From: an uncultured Bacteroidales bacterium
GTDB taxonomy: Bacteria; Bacteroidota; Bacteroidia; Bacteroidales; Muribaculaceae
Direction: 5' to 3'
Assembly: GCA_958418815.1 (NCBI GenBank)
Contig: CATZGB010000003.1
Coordinates: 43,142-107,141, forward strand
DNA length: 64,000 bases
In this document: positions 42,899 through 51,137 of the stretch, piece after piece
Numbering within the stretch: the first letter of the stretch is position 1
Layout: the number at the start of each line of letters is the position of its first letter
Made by a program: the position numbers and the translations under genes
The notes under the pieces: generated by a model
What the model was told of the DNA's origin: nothing
The model's database searches: none
What the model saw: the letters and a program-made list of their open reading frames with translations, nothing else

Positions 42899-44098
42899 GT
42901 GAACAAGGAAATAATACTGAGGATACTTACGATTGCCGGATATGTGATCAACGGTCTGCTTGCGTTGGTCACACTGCTGGCTGCATATGGCGGAGTGGTC
43001 AACCCTGCGACCTCCACCATACCGGCGATTCTGGCCATGACTTTTCCCTTATGGCTCGCGCTGACAGTGCTATCATTGGCCATAAGCCTGGTTTTCAACC
43101 GCATAATGGCGATAATCCCGGCAGCCACAATTGTGTTTTGCCTGGGGCCCATACTAAGTTTCTGCCCACTGAACCTCTCTCGTGAGAACCTTACCCCGGA
43201 GGAAGAAGACCGCAGCTTCACATTCATGAGCTACAACGTCTACGGACTGAATGACTACCGCATTCCGCTGCCCTCACCTAAAGACACCACAAAACTATAC
43301 CAAGAGGCTATGAACGGCAAGTCAAATCCGACCATGTCATACATCGTAAGTCAGAATTCAGACATCGTGTGCCTTCAGGAATTCTGGTGGACCCTGCAAC
43401 CAAACTATCGTAGAATTTCCCCCGCGCTGCTCGACTCCATTTACTCGGCTTATCCTTACCGGGTGATGGGAGCCGGAAACGCGGTTCTTTCCAAATATCC
43501 AATCTATCCGGTGAATGTGGCCAAGCTCAACGACCCTTCAGCCTTCTATATCGCCGTGGTGGCCGAGATTCAAGGCCACCGCACTCTGATTGTCAGCGCC
43601 CATCTCCAATCAATCGGCCTTGACTCCTCAGACAAAGCCTTATATCACGAAATCACCGAGGGGGAAGGTGGCCGGAAAGCTATCTCCGGAGCCAAACGGA
43701 AACTGCTTGCGAAACTGTCTACGGCATTCCGCAACCGCGCCACGCAAGCCAGGCTCATTCGCCAGCAGATAGACTCGTTGGGTCTCGAGAATGTGATTAT
43801 AGCCGGGGACTTCAACGACATCCAAGACTGCTATGCCATCAGGCAACTTGCCAGGGACGACTTCAAAAGCGCATTCGCGATGGCTGGATGCGGCCCTGTG
43901 GTAACCTATCACGCCAACCGTTTTTACTTCCAGATCGACCATATTTTATACCGTGGCAAACTTGATGCCATCGGTTTTGAAAAATACGGATTTGACCGCT
44001 CCGACCACTACCCTATCGAAGCCAGGTTTTTGTGGTCCAAGGTCGCTCCACAAGTCAACCGCAACCTGAAAGGCATCGACCTTATCAATCGCGAATGA
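42899..44098 (+). CDS. Endonuclease/exonuclease/phosphatase family protein with N-terminal membrane helices
   Basis: A 399-residue protein starting with GTG. Three hydrophobic helices (about 5-90) are followed by an EEP-fold domain: FTFMSYNVYGL, CLQEFWW (catalytic Glu), IAGDFNDIQD and the final SDHYPIEARFLW. These are the DNase I-like residues for metal-dependent phosphodiester cleavage. Substrate unknown. The gene is 26 bp after the second rhomboid and is likely cotranscribed. Confidence 0.85.
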   Translation: MNKEIILRILTIAGYVINGLLALVTLLAAYGGVVNPATSTIPAILAMTFPLWLALTVLSLAISLVFNRIMAIIPAATIVFCLGPILSFCPLNLSRENLTPEEEDRSFTFMSYNVYGLNDYRIPLPSPKDTTKLYQEAMNGKSNPTMSYIVSQNSDIVCLQEFWWTLQPNYRRISPALLDSIYSAYPYRVMGAGNAVLSKYPIYPVNVAKLNDPSAFYIAVVAEIQGHRTLIVSAHLQSIGLDSSDKALYHEITEGEGGRKAISGAKRKLLAKLSTAFRNRATQARLIRQQIDSLGLENVIIAGDFNDIQDCYAIRQLARDDFKSAFAMAGCGPVVTYHANRFYFQIDHILYRGKLDAIGFEKYGFDRSDHYPIEARFLWSKVAPQVNRNLKGIDLINRE

Positions 44099-44152
44099 CA
44101 TCTCTGCGTGATTATTCCCCTATTATCATAAACCACAACCTAACAGTAGCTT

Positions 44153-46267
44153 ATGAAACCAATCATTTTCGGATTCTGCTGCATGGCAGCTGCCGGAGCG
44201 GTCTTCCTGACCGGATGCGGCAAGCAGGAAAGGGAGAACCCTTTCATGAAGGCGTACGACACCCCGTATGACATTCCTCCTTTTGACAAAATCCAGATTT
44301 CTGACTACGAGCCGGCTTTCGATGCCGGAATCGCTGAAGCAAAGGCCTCAATCGACTCGATAACGGCCAACGCTGACGCGCCCACATTCGACAACACCAT
44401 CCTGGCACTCGACAACCTCAGCCCCACACTTGACCGTGTGGTCTCTGTGATGTTCGCACTCGCGGAGGCAGATGCCTCCCCCGAACTTGCCGCCGTCAAC
44501 GAAAAGCTCTTACCAAAATACACGGCTTTCACTGACGAAATGATGATGAACCAGGCTCTGTTTGACCGTGTCAAGACCCTTTATGAAAACATCGACACCG
44601 TCAACCAGCCGCTCGATGAAAGACGTGCCATAACAGACACCTACACCCAGTTTGTGCGCCGCGGCGCCCTGCTCTCTCCCGAGAAACAGACTGAACTCAA
44701 AGAGGTGAACGGCAAACTCACCGACCTCTACCTTAAATACAACAAAAACCTGCTTAACTCCAACAACACTTTCGAGATTGTCGTGGAGAACGAGGCTGAC
44801 CTGGCCGGTCTTCCCAAGAACACCGTCGACAATGCCGCCGCTGAAGCCAAAGAACGCGGAAAAGAAGGCAAATGGGTATTCACCCTCCATGCCCCCAGCC
44901 GCCTGGCCGTGCTGCAGTATGCTGACAACCGCGACCTCCGCGAGAAGATGTGGAAAGGATACACCACCAACGCCACATCCGGCGACAATGACAACCGTCC
45001 GGTCATCAACCAGATTCTCAAGGAGCGCGCCAAGAAAGCCGCCCTGCTTGGTTACAAGGATTTCGCATCCTATATGACCGCAGACAAGATGGCCAAGACC
45101 CCCGAGGCCGCAGAGGAACTGCTGATGAAGATATTCGTTCCCGCCAAGGCAAAGGTCGCCGAAGAGGTAAAGACCATGCAGGAGCTCAGCAACTCCCTTG
45201 GCAACGATTTCGAAATCGCCCCCTGGGACTACTATTACTTCGCAGAGAAGGTGCGCCAGCGTGATTTCGCCCTTAACGAAGCTGAAATACGGCCTTACTT
45301 CGCCGTTGACTCCGTGCGCAAAGGTATCTTCGCGATGGCCAACCGTCTCTATGGGCTCACTTTCGAGGAGATGCCCGATGCCCCCAAATATCATCCTGAC
45401 GTGAAAGTCTATGACGTGAAAGATGAGAACGGCCAGCACCTCGCCGTATTCATGACCGACTATTTCACCCGCCCGTCAAAACGCCAGGGAGCATGGATGG
45501 AGGAACTCAAGACCTCGTGGGTGAATCCTGACGGTTCGGTTGAGCGTCCGATCATCTACAATGTCGGCAACTTCGCTCCTCCAACAGAAGATGCGCCCGC
45601 ACTGCTGACAATCGATGACGTGCAGACTATGTTCCACGAGTTTGGCCACGGCCTCCACGGCATGCTCTCACGCGTAAGGCTCAAGAGCCAGAGCGGCACC
45701 TCGGTAGACCGCGACTTCGTCGAGTTCCCCTCGCAGTTCCACGAGCACTGGGCGTTCGACCCCGAAATGCTCAAAGTCTACGCCCACCACTACCAGACCG
45801 GCGAGCTTATCCCCGACTCTCTCGTGCAGAAAATCAATGCCGCCTCCAAGCACAATATGGGATTCATGACCACCGAACTCGCAGGAGCTGCCCTGCTCGA
45901 CCTCAAATGGGGCCACCTCAATCCTGAAAATGATGTGGATGTGGATCAGTTCGAGAAGAAAGTGGCCGACGAACTCGGAATGCCTTCACAGCTGACATTC
46001 CGCTACCGCTCACCCTATTTCAAGCATATCTTCGGCGATGACGGCTACGCGTCGGGCTACTACACATATCTCTGGGCTGAGGTATTTGATGCTGATGCCT
46101 ACCAGCTGTTCTGTGAGAAGGGGGTGTTCAATCCCGAACTCGCCTCAAAGATGAAGCATGTGCTTGAGAGTGGTTCCTCTGAAGACCCGATGGTGCTTTA
46201 CGAATCTTTCTCCGGACGCAAACCGTCGGCAGATGCCCTTCTCCACCAGCGTGGGCTTGTGAAATAA
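44153..46267 (+). CDS. dcp: M3-family peptidyl-dipeptidase (Dcp-type), lipoprotein
   Basis: A 704-residue M3 metallopeptidase. The Zn motif HEFGHGLH (about residue 495) plus a downstream Glu, together with FVEFPSQFHEHW, identify the Dcp/thimet group that removes dipeptides from peptide C-termini. The N-terminus is a lipoprotein signal: hydrophobic helix and lipobox LTGC (Cys22), so it is exported and membrane-anchored, unlike cytoplasmic E. coli Dcp. It ends at a strong terminator. Confidence 0.93.
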   Translation: MKPIIFGFCCMAAAGAVFLTGCGKQERENPFMKAYDTPYDIPPFDKIQISDYEPAFDAGIAEAKASIDSITANADAPTFDNTILALDNLSPTLDRVVSVMFALAEADASPELAAVNEKLLPKYTAFTDEMMMNQALFDRVKTLYENIDTVNQPLDERRAITDTYTQFVRRGALLSPEKQTELKEVNGKLTDLYLKYNKNLLNSNNTFEIVVENEADLAGLPKNTVDNAAAEAKERGKEGKWVFTLHAPSRLAVLQYADNRDLREKMWKGYTTNATSGDNDNRPVINQILKERAKKAALLGYKDFASYMTADKMAKTPEAAEELLMKIFVPAKAKVAEEVKTMQELSNSLGNDFEIAPWDYYYFAEKVRQRDFALNEAEIRPYFAVDSVRKGIFAMANRLYGLTFEEMPDAPKYHPDVKVYDVKDENGQHLAVFMTDYFTRPSKRQGAWMEELKTSWVNPDGSVERPIIYNVGNFAPPTEDAPALLTIDDVQTMFHEFGHGLHGMLSRVRLKSQSGTSVDRDFVEFPSQFHEHWAFDPEMLKVYAHHYQTGELIPDSLVQKINAASKHNMGFMTTELAGAALLDLKWGHLNPENDVDVDQFEKKVADELGMPSQLTFRYRSPYFKHIFGDDGYASGYYTYLWAEVFDADAYQLFCEKGVFNPELASKMKHVLESGSSEDPMVLYESFSGRKPSADALLHQRGLVK

Positions 46268-46317
46268 CCACAATGCCACTTTGAGCAATCCATATTATAT
46301 AAAAATCAGACTCAGAT

Positions 46318-46362
46318 AAAAAAAGTCCGGGCTCTCGCATTATGACGAGTCCGGACTTTTTG
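46318..46362 (+). terminator. Terminator after dcp
   Basis: AAAAAGTCCGG with an added CTCG segment pairs with CGAG.CCGGACTTTTT (about 46319-46361); the T-run follows directly. The remaining 46363-46600 is AT-rich DNA with no gene. Confidence 0.88.
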
Positions 46363-46600
46363 TCTTGCGTCCTGTTGAAAATTTGTCTACACCCAATCTT
46401 AAAATCGCAACTGTATGATGTAGACCATCTTTCTACTATTTTTAGCCATTGCCGCCACAACCTTTACAATATGTAAGAATCAGACACGATACTTAACCCT
46501 CATTTGCATTTGTTAAAAACCACAATATCTGCCCAGATGTTTCAACTTTGGCATAATTGTATTAATTTTGCATTTGAAAACTCTTTTTACCACAACATCA

Positions 46601-46608
46601 TAACTTTG
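46601..46608 (+). promoter_or_regulatory. -7 promoter box of the XRE gene
   Basis: TAACTTTG, 7 bp before the ATG at 46616, so the mRNA would be nearly leaderless. A second near-match TAATTTTG is at 46563-46570. Confidence 0.55.
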
Positions 46609-46615
46609 TTTAGGC

Positions 46616-46888
46616 ATGGCTACCAACCCTGTTTCTACTTTGGCCGAAGATTGTGGCATTAAGGTCCACATCGGTTCTCTCATAAGCGATGAACTGCGCC
46701 GACAGAGGCGTCCGGCCGCCTGGCTGGCCCAGGAAATCTGCTGCGACCGCACCAATGTTTACAAAATCCTACGGAAAGGCTCTATCGACACCGAGCTGCT
46801 TTGCAGGATTTCCGTCGCGCTTTCCCACGACTTTTTCGCGGAATTCCAATCCGCCTGCGGATTTATCAAACCGAGGCGACGCGACTGA
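46616..46888 (+). CDS. Small XRE-like helix-turn-helix protein
   Basis: A 90-residue protein with a helix-turn-helix of the Cro/CI-like type: IGSLISDELRRQRRPAAWLA, QEICCDRTNVYKILRKG, then SIDTELLCRISVALSHDF. The recognition helix reads CDRTNVYKILRK. A basic tail (KPRRRD) ends it. No toxin gene is next to it, so it is not an obvious antitoxin. Function unknown. Confidence 0.72.
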   Translation: MATNPVSTLAEDCGIKVHIGSLISDELRRQRRPAAWLAQEICCDRTNVYKILRKGSIDTELLCRISVALSHDFFAEFQSACGFIKPRRRD

Positions 46889-47079
46889 CAGGCCACGCTC
46901 CGTCAGTCATACCTCCGGCTCCCGTCATACGCCTGCTGCCAAGCTGGCCGTGACGGGAGCCGGTCGCACACATATATCCCTACGCTGAACCTTTCCATAG
47001 CCGAAATCTGTTGTATTCATATGCGAGCCGACCTCTCCCGGCATCCATTATGTCCAAAAGAAAATCCGTCCAAAATACA

Positions 47080-47793
47080 ATGAGATACAGATTTCCCCAT
47101 TTGGCCCTGCTTTTGAGCATTCTTTTGCCCTTATGGTGCGCCGCGTCCGAAACAAACGGCCAATCCGCCTTTCCCACAGAAGGGAACCCAGACCGTATCA
47201 ACACCATCTTCGCCGGCTATGACCTTTACACACTGCGCCCCAAGGCGGCGGCCGCATTCAGCCTCAACGGAGTTGTAATCGGCTACAATATTGACTTCAG
47301 AATAACCAGGAACCATCCTCTGTATATCGGCACTGGCGTGGATGCAAGATTGACTTTCCGCGACAAGACAGTTCATGACACAGCCACCTATGACGAAATA
47401 AAGGCCAAAGTCTCCACAAGGTTCCTGAACTTCAACATCCCGCTCAACCTCTCATACCGTCTGCCTGTGTCAGAATTGTTATATGTCATTCCCCAGATAG
47501 GTTTCGACTTCAGGATACAGGCCCTCGGGAAAAAGACTACCACCATATCGTCGCCGGCCAAGCCTGAGGTTATGGCGAAGACCAGCGGATTCACCCCAGG
47601 CAGCGTCAACCTTTTCTCAAAAAACGCCCTTGCCCCCCAAGCATTGCGACGCTTCCAGGCTGGATGGCATGCCGCCCTTAAACTACAATATGACCAGTTC
47701 GTCCTCGGAATCTCCTATGGCACCGACTTCGCCAAGCTCCGCAACGAGCTTGGGTCATCCAACCTGCTGGTAAATCTGGGCTATATGTTTTGA
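47080..47793 (+). CDS. Predicted outer-membrane beta-barrel protein
   Basis: A 237-residue protein from MRYRFPHLALLL, which gives a clean signal peptide (cut near ASETNG). Alternating hydrophobic segments and the aromatic ending LLVNLGYMF indicate a small beta-barrel. The longer frame starts at 47011, and ATG 47050 (MSKRKSV) is also possible; the signal peptide favours 47080. No specific family recognised. Confidence 0.68.
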   Translation: MRYRFPHLALLLSILLPLWCAASETNGQSAFPTEGNPDRINTIFAGYDLYTLRPKAAAAFSLNGVVIGYNIDFRITRNHPLYIGTGVDARLTFRDKTVHDTATYDEIKAKVSTRFLNFNIPLNLSYRLPVSELLYVIPQIGFDFRIQALGKKTTTISSPAKPEVMAKTSGFTPGSVNLFSKNALAPQALRRFQAGWHAALKLQYDQFVLGISYGTDFAKLRNELGSSNLLVNLGYMF

Positions 47794-47886
47794 ACGCAGC
47801 CCCCAGCATATTGGCCTTTAAGCCCAATTATTTGTCCTTTTTGCATTTTAATCAAGAAAAATTAGGAAACTTTTAAAAAATTAGCT

Positions 47887-47894
47887 TAACTTTG
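47887..47894 (+). promoter_or_regulatory. -7 promoter box of the 48055 beta-barrel gene
   Basis: TAACTTTG, 160 bp before the ATG, leaving a long leader with several short inverted segments (e.g. ACAGTTTCCAACTGT at 47920-47934). Confidence 0.55.
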
Positions 47895-48054
47895 CAACGC
47901 TTTTGAGCCTCATAGCACACAGTTTCCAACTGTTTCTTTCATTACATGTAATAAACCAGGTTTTACTAAATCGGCCCACGGGGAAACAATGAATAAACCA
48001 ACCAGCGGCTTGCCCCGCCAACAAGACACCCCGTAGACCATAAAAATCAAAGCA

Positions 48055-48783
48055 ATGAGAAAAATGATTCTTGCCGCTGCCATCGTGGCAGCATCAGCCT
48101 CTTCGGCAATCGCACAGGACAACACATTCACACCCGAAGCAGGTGACTTCTCCGTAGAAGTGCAGTTCAATCCCTTCTCAAACGATTTCGGCACCTTCAA
48201 GCTCGATCAGCTCAAAGGCCGCTACTTCTTCTCTGACAAAGACGCCATCCGCTTCGGCATCGGTTTCGGCCTCGACAGCGACAAGACCGTGGCAGATCCC
48301 GACAACAACGAAGACAACTGGGCCAAAAACAAATTAGGCACATTCTCAATCAACCTCGGCTACGAGCGTCACTTCTTCAACTACAAGCGCGTCGACCTCT
48401 ACGCCGGAGCCGGCCTCGGCTACGCCATGCAGAGCGCAAGCGCCACCTCGCAATTCGCCGACGCAGACGGCAAGACCTACGAAAGCAAGGTCTGCAACGC
48501 CCTTACAACCTCCTCCCCCGCAAAAGAAGACCGCAGCTACAGCGAATTCAATGTCAAGGCATTCACCGGCATCGACTTCTATGTCTACAAAGGCCTCTTC
48601 GTGGGTGCTGAGCTTGGCATAAAGTTCGGCTTCCAGAGCTATCCCGGATACTACACCAAGGGTGGCTTTGACGACAAGGGCAACTGGAGCGACAGCCTCG
48701 AGTCTGACAAGAAAGACAAAATAAGCGGCATCAACCTCGCCACTTATATCGAGCCCGCCCTCCGACTGGGCTGGACATTCTAA
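48055..48783 (+). CDS. Outer-membrane beta-barrel (porin-like) protein
   Basis: A 242-residue protein with a signal peptide (MRKMILAAAIVAASASSAIA, cut before QDNTF) and a beta-barrel of the OmpA-like or PorT-like type: LGYERHFFNYKRVDLYAGAG, FVGAELGIKFGFQ, and the terminal aromatic strand EPALRLGWTF. A strong terminator follows at 48809. Codon usage is regular and C-rich, fitting high expression. Ligand unknown. Confidence 0.78.
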   Translation: MRKMILAAAIVAASASSAIAQDNTFTPEAGDFSVEVQFNPFSNDFGTFKLDQLKGRYFFSDKDAIRFGIGFGLDSDKTVADPDNNEDNWAKNKLGTFSINLGYERHFFNYKRVDLYAGAGLGYAMQSASATSQFADADGKTYESKVCNALTTSSPAKEDRSYSEFNVKAFTGIDFYVYKGLFVGAELGIKFGFQSYPGYYTKGGFDDKGNWSDSLESDKKDKISGINLATYIEPALRLGWTF

Positions 48784-48808
48784 ACGACAGTCAGACACCC
48801 CATATGAG

Positions 48809-48850
48809 CCTCCGGAAATTTTTCCACAAAATTTCCGGAGGTTTCTTTTG
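48809..48850 (+). terminator. Rho-independent terminator
   Basis: A 14-bp perfect stem CCTCCGGAAATTTT (48809-48822 with 48828-48841), 5-nt loop, then TTTCTTTT. Confidence 0.92.
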
Positions 48851-48870
48851 CGGGGTTGAGAAATAATCCC

Positions 48871-48878
48871 TACCTTTG
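48871..48878 (+). promoter_or_regulatory. -7 promoter box of dapF-dapL
   Basis: TACCTTTG, 20 bp before the dapF ATG at 48898. Confidence 0.6.
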
Positions 48879-48897
48879 CGGGGTGAAATTTTCCAAT

Positions 48898-49788
48898 ATG
48901 GACATTCCGAAACATTCCACTTCATCAGCCGCTGAAAAGCTACGTTTCACCAAGATGCACGGCATCGGAAACGACTACGTCTACATCGACTGCACCAACG
49001 GCGCCCCCTCCAACCCCGAATCACTTTCAATACTCCTCAGCGACCGACACAAGGGTGTCGGAGGAGACGGCATCATACTGATTTGCCCCTCTGAACGCGC
49101 CGACTTCAAGATGCGTATCTTCAACGCTGACGGCTCGGAAGCAAAGATGTGTGGCAATGGCTCCCGCTGCGTAGGCAAGTATGTCTACGACAACGGCCTC
49201 ACCGACAAACTGGACTTAACGCTCGAAACACTTTCGGGCGTTAAATATTTAACCCTCCACCCCGGGCCGGACGGATTGATTGCCTCAGTGACGGTAGACA
49301 TGGGCGCGCCATACCTTATGCCGGCCTCCATACCGGTGGTCGCCGAAAGCAACATCGAGATCCCCGTCGAGATTTCAGGAACAAAGCTGAAGGTCACAGC
49401 GGTCTCAATGGGCAATCCCCACGGGGTGATATTCGTCGAAGACCTCGACAAGACCGACATTCATTCCCTTGGCAGACAGCTTGAGACCCATCCCATGTGG
49501 CCCGACCGGGCAAATATCGAATTCGCCCAGATAATAAACCGGAAGGAAATAAGGATGAGAGTCTGGGAGCGCGGAAGCGGCGAGACACAGGCTTGCGGCA
49601 CCGGAGCCTGCGCCACAGCAGTGGCGGCATCACTGCTCGGCCTGGCAGACAACGAGGATGTGACCATCCATCTCCTCGGTGGAGACCTCAGCATCACCCG
49701 CGACAAATCGACAGGCAATGTTTTGATGACCGGCCCGGCCACCACAGTGTTCAACGGCGAGATGGAGTTGCCCGAAGGCTACCTATAA
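48898..49788 (+). CDS. dapF: Diaminopimelate epimerase
   Basis: A 296-residue enzyme that interconverts LL- and meso-diaminopimelate for lysine and peptidoglycan. The two catalytic cysteines are in MCGNGSRC (Cys85) and ACGTGAC (Cys233). Start at MDIPKHST rather than the longer frame at 48856, because a -7 box at 48871 lies inside that longer N-terminus. dapL follows 27 bp later. Confidence 0.95.
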   Translation: MDIPKHSTSSAAEKLRFTKMHGIGNDYVYIDCTNGAPSNPESLSILLSDRHKGVGGDGIILICPSERADFKMRIFNADGSEAKMCGNGSRCVGKYVYDNGLTDKLDLTLETLSGVKYLTLHPGPDGLIASVTVDMGAPYLMPASIPVVAESNIEIPVEISGTKLKVTAVSMGNPHGVIFVEDLDKTDIHSLGRQLETHPMWPDRANIEFAQIINRKEIRMRVWERGSGETQACGTGACATAVAASLLGLADNEDVTIHLLGGDLSITRDKSTGNVLMTGPATTVFNGEMELPEGYL

Positions 49789-49815
49789 ACCAAAAATTTC
49801 CAGACTACATACATC

Positions 49816-51048
49816 ATGTTCACCATAAACGACAATTTCTGCATTCTTCCCGAAAGCTACCTTTTCTCTGAGGTAGCACGTAGAATCAACGCTTTCAAGG
49901 AATCCCATCCCGAAGCCGACGTGATAAGGATGGGAATCGGCGATGTCACCCTCCCGCTTTGTCCGGCTGCCATCGAAGCTATGCACAAGGCCGTGGATGA
50001 CGAGAGCTCATCCGCGACCTTCCACGGATACGGCCCTGAACAAGGCTACCCATTTCTCCGCGAAGCCATCTCTCTCCACGATTACAAAAACCGGGGAATC
50101 GACATCGACCCCTCTGAGATTTTTGTCAGCGACGGCGCAAAAAGCGACACCGGCAATTTCGGCGACATACTGTCGGCCGACAACACCGTGGCCGTGACCG
50201 ATCCGGTATATCCTGTATATGTCGACACCAACGTGATGGCAGGCCGCGCCGGCATCCTTGCCGACGGAGCCTGGAGCAAGATACAATACCTGCCGGTGAC
50301 TGCCGCCAACGGCTTCATTCCCCAGCTTCCTGAAGGTGATGTACCTGATATAATATATCTCTGCTACCCCAACAATCCCACCGGCACCACCCTCACCCGC
50401 GAGCAGCTCAAAGTCTGGGTTGACTTCGCTTTGGAACATGGCTCGCTGATACTCTTCGATTCGGCATACGAGTCATTCATCCGCGAAGAAGATGTGCCAC
50501 ACTCGATTTACGAGATTGAAGGCGCCCGCAAATGCGCCGTAGAGTTCCGCAGCTTCTCCAAGACCGCCGGATTCACCGGAGTACGTTGCGGCTACACGGT
50601 CGTCCCCAAGGAATTGAAAGCGCTTGACAAAGAAGGGAAAGAGGTCAGCCTCAACCATCTCTGGAACCGCAGGCAATGCACCAAATTCAACGGCGCGTCA
50701 TATGTGTCACAACGCGGTGCTGCCGCCATCTTCACCCCTGAGGGACAACGACAGGTCAAAGAAGCCGTAGACTATTACCTCACCAACGCCAAGGTGCTGC
50801 GCGAGGGATTGACCGAAGCCGGCATGGAGGTGTTTGGCGGAATCAATGCCCCATATGTTTGGATAAAGGCCCCCGGAGGCATGTCTTCCTGGGAATTCTT
50901 CGACCTGCTGCTTGAGAAATGCAATGTCGCTGGAACCCCCGGCTCCGGATTCGGGCCTGCCGGCGAAGGGTATTTCCGCCTCACGGCATTCAACACCCTC
51001 GAGAACACCATTGAAGCTGTAAGACGTATAAAAGCGGCAAGCTTCTGA
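49816..51048 (+). CDS. dapL: LL-diaminopimelate aminotransferase
   Basis: A 410-residue class I/II PLP aminotransferase that makes LL-diaminopimelate directly from tetrahydrodipicolinate, the DapL route. Key parts: IRMGIGDVTLPLCPAAIEAM, VSDGAKSDTGNFGDI, YPNNPTGTTLT, and the PLP Lys in FRSFSKTAGFTGVRCGYTV. Paired with dapF it completes the short path to meso-DAP, replacing dapD, dapC and dapE. Confidence 0.96.
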   Translation: MFTINDNFCILPESYLFSEVARRINAFKESHPEADVIRMGIGDVTLPLCPAAIEAMHKAVDDESSSATFHGYGPEQGYPFLREAISLHDYKNRGIDIDPSEIFVSDGAKSDTGNFGDILSADNTVAVTDPVYPVYVDTNVMAGRAGILADGAWSKIQYLPVTAANGFIPQLPEGDVPDIIYLCYPNNPTGTTLTREQLKVWVDFALEHGSLILFDSAYESFIREEDVPHSIYEIEGARKCAVEFRSFSKTAGFTGVRCGYTVVPKELKALDKEGKEVSLNHLWNRRQCTKFNGASYVSQRGAAAIFTPEGQRQVKEAVDYYLTNAKVLREGLTEAGMEVFGGINAPYVWIKAPGGMSSWEFFDLLLEKCNVAGTPGSGFGPAGEGYFRLTAFNTLENTIEAVRRIKAASF

Positions 51049-51137
51049 TTCTGAAAATGCGCGTGGCAACGCCCCCAGTTTTTAGGTTTGTCGGGGGTCT
51101 GAGCCTACGTTAATTATAAAAACTTCATTCCAATCTT

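Noticed and set aside
44510..45439. 309-codon minus-strand frame opposite dcp
   Set aside because: Val/Gly/His-rich antisense of a highly biased coding sequence; the plus strand has the HEFGH motif.
46616..46888. Antitoxin of a toxin-antitoxin pair
   Set aside because: No small toxin-like gene adjoins the XRE gene on either side.
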